46,160 nt of DNA from CAYOUV01 sp964407265 (GTDB lineage Bacteria > Chloroflexota > Anaerolineae > Anaerolineales > Villigracilaceae). Where the stretch lies: assembly GCA_964407265.1 (NCBI GenBank), contig CAYOUV010000019.1:1-46160 (forward strand), given 5' to 3'. This document shows, piece by piece, positions 41,063-46,160 of the stretch; the first letter of the stretch is position 1; the number at the start of each line of letters is the position of its first letter. The notes under the pieces were generated by a model. It did no database searches. It worked only from the letters and a program-made list of their open reading frames with translations, and was not told the origin of the DNA. Both the position numbers and the translations under genes were made by a program.

Positions 41063-41382
41063 CGGGGTCTCCTTTCAGATTTCACCCCCATTATAGAAAT
41101 TTCACCCGGAATTACCATGTCGTGCAGACGACATTCGGACGACATTGGCGAAGGATACCCTGAAGGTGCCCCCATTTGTGTACTTCGAATGGGGGGGAGA
41201 GCCTATCTACCCATTTCGATAATTGCCATTATTATAGCAAATTACAAGACTCTCCCTCCATTTCATTCTTTGAAATTAGGGGAGTTGCTGGGGGTCCCTC
41301 CTGATCTTATGCTTTCCCTTGCTTGACTTTTCGATGGACTTTTCAGGCAACGATCTCGAAAAGATGCGTATCTTTTTGAAAA
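41063..41382. other. Intergenic region with operator-like repeats
   Basis: This 320-bp region lies between two minus-strand genes. It holds the ACGACAT half-sites and a TATAAT on the minus strand (41095-41090). The rest has no good coding frame on either strand; I see nothing else. Confidence 0.6.
41117..41145. promoter_or_regulatory. Three-half-site operator for the XRE regulator
   Basis: ATGTCGT (41117-41123) and ACGACAT (41128-41134) form an inverted repeat, with another ACGACAT at 41139-41145, 11 bp further on, one helical turn. It overlaps the -35 position of the minus-strand promoter of the HTH-DUF4870 gene. Confidence 0.6.
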
Positions 41383-41763
41383 CTAGTCTTTATGAAATTT
41401 CAAGTCTTTCAGCATCCCCTTGAAGACTTTCCCCGGTTTGAAGTGCACCTTGGTACGTTTGATGTTGTGTGTTCCCACGTCTTGCGGCGCGGCTTCCCCG
41501 CCCGACTGGATTGTCAGGTGGAAGGAGCCGAAGTCACCCAGGCGCACGATGCGCCCGTCAGCCAGTTCTTCGGGGATGACCAGCAGCATGGTTTCGAGCA
41601 TGGCCATGCTGTCGAAGGTCGAGACGGTCGAGATCAAGGTGATGCGTTCGGCGATCTCCCGCAGGTCGGTGTGTCCTTTGCTGACCGCGATCGGGTAATC
41701 CTTCGGCGGGACTGCCGGGTTGCGCGGGTTCTTTTTGGGAACAACAGAATATTTGGCGGTCAT
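41383..41763 (-). CDS. HU-family histone-like DNA-binding protein (HU-HIG type)
   Basis: The 126-residue protein matches the HU-like family with an N-terminal KYSVVPKKNPRNPAVPPKDYPIAVSKG and a DFGSFHL-type flap (RIVRLGDFGSFHLTIQSGG), the DNA-binding arm. This form is common in Bacteroidota, which differs from the HU normally seen in Chloroflexota, so it may be transferred. It probably bends DNA. The ATG has weak Shine-Dalgarno support. It lies next to the accessory cassette region. Confidence 0.82.
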   Translation of the reverse strand: MTAKYSVVPKKNPRNPAVPPKDYPIAVSKGHTDLREIAERITLISTVSTFDSMAMLETMLLVIPEELADGRIVRLGDFGSFHLTIQSGGEAAPQDVGTHNIKRTKVHFKPGKVFKGMLKDLKFHKD

Positions 41764-42040
41764 GGCTGGTTCCTGTTTGCCTGGTACAGTAGTTTTTCCA
41801 TTTTAATCCAGAGCTGCCTGAGCCCCGAATCATTCAGGGGATTATACAGTGTTTATGCAGTCACCAATTGGCCGGAGGAGAGCCTTGACGGTAGTGCTAT
41901 ACTATTCTTAGATCAAACTGGGACGGAATCAATTGCGTGAAGACCCGCTGCACGAGGTGATACGCCGGTCCTTTTTTTTGCGTATTAGGTGGACGGGTGC
42001 AGCAATTGGTGCAAAAAAGGACGAATGCAACCTACAAACT

Positions 42041-42047
42041 GTTAGGC
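42041..42047 (+). repeat. Candidate R' core site (GTTRRRY) at left edge of the array
   Basis: GTTAGGC fits the GTTRRRY recombination core. No matching RYYYAAC with complementary L sequence is seen upstream, so it may be the right end of an attI or a worn attC, or a chance match. Confidence 0.35.
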
Positions 42048-42057
42048 ACACTGCCAA

Positions 42058-42088
42058 TTGACTTCATCGAATTATGTGATGGTATATA
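42058..42088 (+). promoter_or_regulatory. Candidate promoter of the first cassette
   Basis: TTGACT (42058-42063) and extended -10 TGGTATATA (42080-42088) lie 19 bp apart, ending 15 nt before the ATG at 42104. There is little room for a Shine-Dalgarno. Confidence 0.45.
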
Positions 42089-42103
42089 TAGAATTGGCGT
42101 AAG

Positions 42104-42487
42104 ATGATGAAGAGAGATCCCGTGGATAACTACACCACAGACGATTTGATGGAAGCACTTCGACCAATAGCTTCCCTCATCAGCAAGTCTGAAAAGGCAC
42201 AACAGAAGCTGGCGTTGGGAACCTGGCAACATACAATGCTGCGAAACAATCTCAAAGCATTACGCATTGCTTCTGATCTGATGGGCAAGGAAATTGATAA
42301 TACAAATAGTTTTCCGCGGGATGATTTACAAGAAGCCCTCAGTGCATTTGCATCGATGATCAGCAAGACTGAAAAAGCTCAGGCAAAGTTTGCGCCCGGA
42401 ACTTCACAACACACCCTGCAACGAAATAGGCTCAAGGCGTTGCGCACGGCGGAAGCACTGATAAAGGTGGAGTTAGATAAAGGTTGA
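42104..42487 (+). CDS. Tandem-duplicated helical protein of unknown family
   Basis: The 127-residue protein is made of two copies of a unit of about 55 residues (DDLMEALRPIASLISKSEKAQ... and DDLQEALSAFASMISKTEKAQ...). Each is followed by a QHT-L/M-xRNxLKALR block. Both are helical and charged. No signal, TM or known motif. It may form a bundle. The position between core-like sites and the local composition suggest it is an integron cassette gene. I do not recognise the family. Confidence 0.65.
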   Translation: MMKRDPVDNYTTDDLMEALRPIASLISKSEKAQQKLALGTWQHTMLRNNLKALRIASDLMGKEIDNTNSFPRDDLQEALSAFASMISKTEKAQAKFAPGTSQHTLQRNRLKALRTAEALIKVELDKG

Positions 42488-42620
42488 ATCCGAATTATTG
42501 AAATCTTTCGGTAGATCATAATCTTTTTGGTGATTGCGAATAGGTTTATTGTGAGTAAAATCTAGTCAAGATGGGTTTGGTCTTCGTAATCCATCAAATA
42601 GGCTGGCGTTTGGTGAGTGT

Positions 42621-42637
42621 ACCTAACGCAAGCCGTT
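42621..42637 (+). repeat. Left part of an attC site interrupted by the insertion element
   Basis: ACCTAAC (42621-42627, RYYYAAC) plus 10 nt precedes the insertion element. On the other side of the element GTTAGGT (43988-43994) completes the site. The centre of the attC is not present. Confidence 0.45.
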
Positions 42638-43987
42638 GAAACTGTCGAAAAAGTGGGGAAATTTAACAACTACTGCAAAGGCGATGGGGTTTTATCAGCC
42701 AGAGGGACCCAATGGCAAAATTCAAACCCTGTAACGAAGATCAGTTGGTGATGCTCCCGATTTCCCTACCGGACCAGCTTGGGCCGGGTACACTGGAGCA
42801 TACTATCAGTCGCTTGGTGGACAAGCATCTCGACCTGTCGGTGTTCGATGCACGCTACAACAACGACGAGACCGACGCAACCGCCATTCATCCCAAGATC
42901 CTGCTCAAAGTTATTTTGCTGGCGTATGCCAAAGGCATGATCAGTTCGCGACAGATCGAACGAGCCTGCCAGGAAAACATCATTTTCATTGCCCTCTCCT
43001 ATGGCTATGCTCCCGATCACAGCAGCATTGCGCAATTCGTCTCTTCAATGCAAGATGAGATCCGGAGTATCTTCGGCAACATCCTGCTGGTGTGTGAGGA
43101 GATGGGTCTGCTGGGCGGCACGCACTTCAGCCTGGATGGCGTGAAACTCTCTGCAAATGTCTCCAAGGAGTGGAGCGGGACGTTCGACGAACTCAAACAC
43201 AAACGCGATAAGTTGCAGGGAAAACTACAACAGGTCATGGCCGAACATGCGCAAACTGACCAGCAGCCCGAGGCGGAAGCAGAGCAGCAAAAGAAACGCG
43301 AACGCCGCTTCCAGGTCCAGGTCGAACGCTTGAATCAATTCCTGCAAGAACTGAAGTACGGCAGCGAGGGCAAGGAAATCCAAAGTAATGTCATTGACAA
43401 TGAATCGGTCAAGATGCCTTCTTCCCACGGCGTCGTCCAGGGCTACAACGCCCAGGCGCTGGTCGATTCCAGGCATCAGGTCATTCTGGCTGCCGAAGCG
43501 TTTGCCAGCCAGGATCACGAAAATCCCGCTCCGATGCTGGAAGGTGCAAAAAAAACGTCGCCGCCGTCGGAAAAGATGAAACCTGTTTTCAAGGCAGGCA
43601 ACTCACTGCCGATCCAAACTATCACTCTTTCAACAGTCTGAATGTGTGCCGGGATGAAAAGATCGATGCGATGAAGGCCAAGATCGATAGCGAACGAGGC
43701 AAGAAAATTTATGCCAGGCGGTTGGGGATCGTGGAACCGGTCTTTTCCAACATCTGTGTGCAGAAGCATATGAACCGCTTCACTTTACGTTCCAAATGGA
43801 AGGTGGATGTACAATGGAGGCTGTTCGCTCTGGTACACACTATCGGCAAGATCCACACCTTTGGGGCACTGGCGTGAGCCCTGGCGGAGCGAAAATAACG
43901 CAGGCTGCCTACAACGCGAGAATTTGGTCTCTTGGTGGGACCTTGGACGGTGAAGGCTCTCCCCAAAATCGGTTTTTTGACAGTCTC
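42638..43987 (+). mobile_element. IS1182-like insertion sequence, decayed
   Basis: The element is about 1350 bp. Ends show related inverted repeats: GAAACTGTCGAAAAAG on the left and GAGACTGTCAAAAAACC (complement of the right end). A GTT (or CGTT) flanks each side, compatible with a short target duplication. The transposase is disrupted. Insertion is within an attC-like site. Confidence 0.65.
42712..43877 (+). pseudogene. IS1182-family transposase, frameshifted and shortened
   Basis: The first frame (42712 to about 43550) gives the N-terminal DUF772 part (RLVDKHLDLSVFDARY, GYAPDHSSIAQFVS) and the start of the DDE domain (FSLDGVKLSANVSKEW with Asp; IDNESVKMPSSHGVVQGYNAQALVD with second acid). 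At a run of eight A (43548-43555) the frame changes by -1 and continues NVAAVGKDE-TCF...LTADPNYHS to KIYARRLGIVEPVFSNI and the end VQWRLFALVHTIGKIHTFG. One A is missing, or programmed slippage occurs. The central Cys-rich part between KIDA and MKAKIDS seems to be deleted, so activity is unlikely. Confidence 0.75.
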
Positions 43988-44070
43988 GTTAGGTAACCAG
44001 GACAGACGTGAGCTCCACTTGCTTGATCCGGGTTGCTAGCCATCGCGTGAGAGGAATCAATTTGTACACC

Positions 44071-45225
44071 ATGAAGCCTTTTCAAGTTTCTTCACTCTTA
44101 ATAACCGGTGCGGTCCTTGTCCTATCCATGCTAGTGGGATGTGGTCCATCAAACGGGGATCTCAAAACAGTTGACTATACACCACTTCCCGGGGATGACT
44201 GGAAAGTGTCGACGCCCATTGAGCAAGGATTGGATCCAGAGCTTGTTGAGGAGCTCTATCAAAATGCGGCGGAATTGGAAACCTTATATGGGTTACTTGT
44301 CATCAAGAATGGTTATTTGGTAGCTGAGGACTACTTTAATGAAGGTGCTGTGGAAAGAAAAAATCAGCTTCAATCGATAACAAAGAGCTACACATCAGCA
44401 CTTGTCGGTATTGCACTGGATCAAGGGTGTCTTTCAAGCGTAGATCAGAAGATGATGGAATTCTTTCCGGAGGTCGCCGGGCAGCTAGATGATCCCAGAA
44501 AAGAACAAATATCGATCCGTGAGATGCTGCAAATGCGCTCTGGGTATCCTTGGGAGGAGACTGATCCCGCTTTATTTGAGGCGCTCTTATCAGCCAACTA
44601 TCTAAGCCTTATCGATGGTTTTCCTTTAACCAGAGATCCGGGAACCGAGTTTCAATACAGTGGCTTGACATCTCATTGGTTGGGAGTGATTGTTGCACGA
44701 GCGTGCGATACGGATCTCAAGTCATTTGCAGAGGAGCATCTCTTTTCACCTCTCGAAGCGGAGTTGGGGGACGATTGGATAAAGAATTCGGACGGCTATT
44801 ACATCGGCTTAGCCGGTATGTATGTCACGGCCCGTGATATGGCAAAGCTTGGCTATTTATATCTAAATGACGGTCAGTATGAGGGGAAACAAGTTCTTTC
44901 GCCAGACTGGATCAAGGATTCCCTTCAGAGGTACTCGGAGGGTGTAAATGTCTCTGGATGGTTCCCCGGTATCACCAGCAGATACGGCTACTTTCACGAT
45001 CTTGGGTATGGTTATCAATGGTGGTCTGGCAAGGCGGGTGATCACTATTTTAACTACGCATCGGGCCATGGAGGGCAGCTTATTGTATTGTTGGATGATC
45101 TCGACATGATCATAGTAACTGCTTCAGATCCATTTTGGCAACAGCATGATGACCAATCGTGGACCCATGAATCGGCAATCATCGAGCTTGTGGGCAAGTT
45201 CATCAGAAGTTTACCGACAGAGTGA
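44071..45225 (+). CDS. Class C beta-lactamase-fold serine hydrolase lipoprotein
   Basis: The 384-residue protein has a signal peptide ending in the lipobox LVGCGPS. The catalytic SxxK is LQSITKSYTSALVG; the Tyr motif is FQYSGLTSHW (YSG in place of YxN); and HGG in YASGHGGQLI is the third motif. This class includes AmpC, peptidases, esterases and 6-aminohexanoate hydrolase; true beta-lactamase activity is not implied, as the YxN Asn is replaced. ATG at 44071 gives a proper signal, though a TTG at 44062 has the better Shine-Dalgarno. It lies between two core-like sites, 20 nt before a full attC, and is less GC-rich than core genes. Confidence 0.82.
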   Translation: MKPFQVSSLLITGAVLVLSMLVGCGPSNGDLKTVDYTPLPGDDWKVSTPIEQGLDPELVEELYQNAAELETLYGLLVIKNGYLVAEDYFNEGAVERKNQLQSITKSYTSALVGIALDQGCLSSVDQKMMEFFPEVAGQLDDPRKEQISIREMLQMRSGYPWEETDPALFEALLSANYLSLIDGFPLTRDPGTEFQYSGLTSHWLGVIVARACDTDLKSFAEEHLFSPLEAELGDDWIKNSDGYYIGLAGMYVTARDMAKLGYLYLNDGQYEGKQVLSPDWIKDSLQRYSEGVNVSGWFPGITSRYGYFHDLGYGYQWWSGKAGDHYFNYASGHGGQLIVLLDDLDMIIVTASDPFWQQHDDQSWTHESAIIELVGKFIRSLPTE

Positions 45226-45245
45226 TAAGTGAGTTCATTTTGGCT

Positions 45246-45369
45246 ACCTAACATCCGCTGCAGTGGACGTGGCTGTCGCCACAGTTTGCCGGGGCCCAAA
45301 CCTGGCCTGGATCGATTCGGAAGCGTCAGATTCCCCCACCCGTCACGCCACTGAGCTTAATCGTTAGGT
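45246..45369 (+). repeat. Complete attC site
   Basis: This 124-bp site has R'' ACCTAAC (45246-45252) and R' GTTAGGT (45363-45369), exact complements. Inside, GCTGCAGTGGACG pairs with CGCCACTGAGC leaving two extrahelical bases on one strand (G and A), as attC sites do. The centre is variable and GC-rich. It starts 20 nt after the hydrolase stop. Confidence 0.75.
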
Positions 45370-45432
45370 GGCTGGTTGATTGCAGAAAGGCTTCAAGAAA
45401 AAGTCTGGATCATATACCATTGCAAAGAAGAA

Positions 45433-45900
45433 ATGATGGAAGCTGAATATCGACATACACAATACGGAATTCTAATGGGAGTTGTTTTTTTAGTAACAGG
45501 GGCTCTGATTGTGTATGCTGCCCTGGAAATAATCGCTGAAAGCAGATGGGTGTCGGCTGTCTTAATGATATGTCTATATATTTTGGGGGTAGTCTTGTTT
45601 CACTCGTTTACCATTGAAGTGTCCGAAGAAAAACTCAAATTTCGTTTTGGAATAGGAATAATTCAGAAATCATATTCCATCGAGGAGATCAAGTCTGTCA
45701 AGGAAATAATCAATCCTTGGTATTACTTCTGGGGAGTAAAATCAATACCAGGAGGATGGTTCTATGCAATTGCACCAGGAGAAGCGATAGAAATAGTCCT
45801 TAAAAACGGTAAAATCGTACAGCTAGGAACGAACCAATCCAAGATGCTGAAAGAAGCGATTGATGCAGCGATACAACTAATCGGCGAAAAGTGGAAATAG
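45433..45900 (+). CDS. Two-helix membrane protein with C-terminal PH-like domain
   Basis: The 155-residue protein has two N-terminal TM helices (about 11-33 and 40-58) and a beta-rich cytoplasmic part (FTIEVSEEKLKFRFGIGIIQKSYSIEEIKSVKEI ... IEIVLKNGKIVQLGTNQ), resembling bacterial PH-like domains (bPH). ATG at 45433 lies after AAAGAAGAA. It is AT-rich compared with the rest of the window and lies between two attC-like sites, so it is a cassette gene. The function is unknown. Confidence 0.7.
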   Translation: MMEAEYRHTQYGILMGVVFLVTGALIVYAALEIIAESRWVSAVLMICLYILGVVLFHSFTIEVSEEKLKFRFGIGIIQKSYSIEEIKSVKEIINPWYYFWGVKSIPGGWFYAIAPGEAIEIVLKNGKIVQLGTNQSKMLKEAIDAAIQLIGEKWK

Positions 45901-45948
45901 CACACAAACGAGGCAAGATATAGAAGAGAGTGAATGATTCCAACCGCC

Positions 45949-46113
45949 ACCTAACAAGCGTGCGCCCGACGGTGGGGATTCTGCCCCGTTTCCAAGCAGT
46001 TTCCTACGCCTTGGCTTTTTCTAGTTGGACGGCTTTGCCGTCCCCGCCCCAGCGCCAGTACCCTTACCCCCTGGCGGGGACCTTCGGCAGGGTGCTATCG
46101 CAAACCGTTGGGC
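45949..46113 (+). repeat. Probable second attC site
   Basis: R'' ACCTAAC (45949-45955) is followed by AAGCGTGCGCC, and R' GTTGGGC (46107-46113) is preceded by GGTGCTATCGC; these pair with a bulge. The length is 165 bp and the centre has several GC hairpins. The next cassette would begin here and run off the window. Confidence 0.5.
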
Positions 46114-46160
46114 TTTTGATTCAGATTCGTGCTTACTTGTTACTCGGGATTTTTCTGCGT

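Larger units (their letters stand above)
41764..42103. other. Intergenic region before the cassette array
   Basis: This 340-bp region lies between divergent genes. It holds a nested dyad (GCTGCAC at 41948 with GTGCAGC near 42000, and ATACGC with GCGTAT between), a GTTAGGC core-like site at 42041-42047, and a promoter. No clear gene is present. It could contain an attI- or attC-like site. Confidence 0.5.

Noticed and set aside
41117..41326. Possible 69-residue + strand gene in the intergenic region
   Set aside because: It starts inside the operator repeat, has no Shine-Dalgarno, and a single weak hydrophobic stretch.
44071..45225. Resistance beta-lactamase in a cassette
   Set aside because: The SxxK and HGG motifs are present but the Tyr motif is YSG, and many relatives are esterases or peptidases; resistance cannot be claimed.
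1..46160. CRISPR array, rRNA or tRNA genes
   Set aside because: No regularly spaced direct repeats and no recognisable tRNA cloverleaf or rRNA sequence were found by eye; a tRNA search program was not run.

Overview
The window looks like a chromosomal segment of a Chloroflexota bacterium, probably an Anaerolineae-type lineage. This is inferred from the family mix: Thr/Pro-rich surface proteins, a DUF4342 protein, prokaryotic RING and ubiquitin-like genes, a sugar-phosphate microcompartment and GC-rich coding. No rRNA or marker tree was available. Two 100-N gaps show that it is a scaffold, probably from a metagenome.

Layout. 1-9.5 kb is core-like: a TPR-like membrane protein and a CopD-like protein on the + strand, then a minus-strand block of membrane glycosyltransferase, asparagine synthase, rimO, a duplicated-HTH RodZ-like protein and rplI with a long acidic tail. 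9.6-13.5 kb holds a YfcC-type carrier, an M14-like DUF2817 hydrolase, a rhomboid protease and an FMN-binding split-barrel protein. 13.5-18.1 kb is a MacAB/Lol-like ABC exporter operon with two FtsX-type permeases and a strong promoter.

18.3-25.3 kb is the most unusual region. It encodes a ubiquitin-like conjugation system in one strand block: a membrane-anchored RING protein (E3 candidate), an E1-like enzyme fused to a FadR/GntR DNA-binding domain, a Ubl-E2 fusion, a free Ubl ending in Ala-Gly, a JAMM deubiquitinase-like protein, a multi-TM FHA protein and a membrane VWA protein. A FadR-type operator overlaps the start of the E1 transcript, so the E1 probably represses its own operon. Three of the proteins end in the same short basic tail of the type (K/R)(I/V)(K/R)L(K/C). 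A perfect 18-bp-stem hairpin closes the unit.

25.4-30.5 kb carries small single genes: YjbQ, an ArsR-type regulator with an MFS exporter, an ankyrin protein, a DUF2892 protein, a YgjP-like metalloprotein and a YdeI-like protein. 30.6-40.4 kb is a bacterial microcompartment operon: GntR/UTRA regulator, RpiB-like isomerase, DeoC aldolase, four BMC-P vertex proteins, CoA-acylating aldehyde dehydrogenase, one BMC-H, an EutJ-like actin-fold protein, one tandem BMC-T, a small targeting-type protein, triose-phosphate isomerase and an ATP-cone nucleoside-kinase-like protein. The enzymes fit cleavage of deoxyribose 5-phosphate into acetaldehyde and glyceraldehyde 3-phosphate inside the shell, with the acetaldehyde going to acetyl-CoA. 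No PduL/Pta or alcohol dehydrogenase is present here.

40.4-46.2 kb is accessory DNA: an XRE-DUF4870 gene broken by a gap, a hidden small membrane gene, a Bacteroidota-like HU protein, and then what appears to be an integron gene-cassette array. The array has attC-like sites, a tandem-repeat protein, a class C beta-lactamase-fold lipoprotein and a small membrane protein. A decayed IS1182-type element interrupts one attC. No integrase gene lies in the window.
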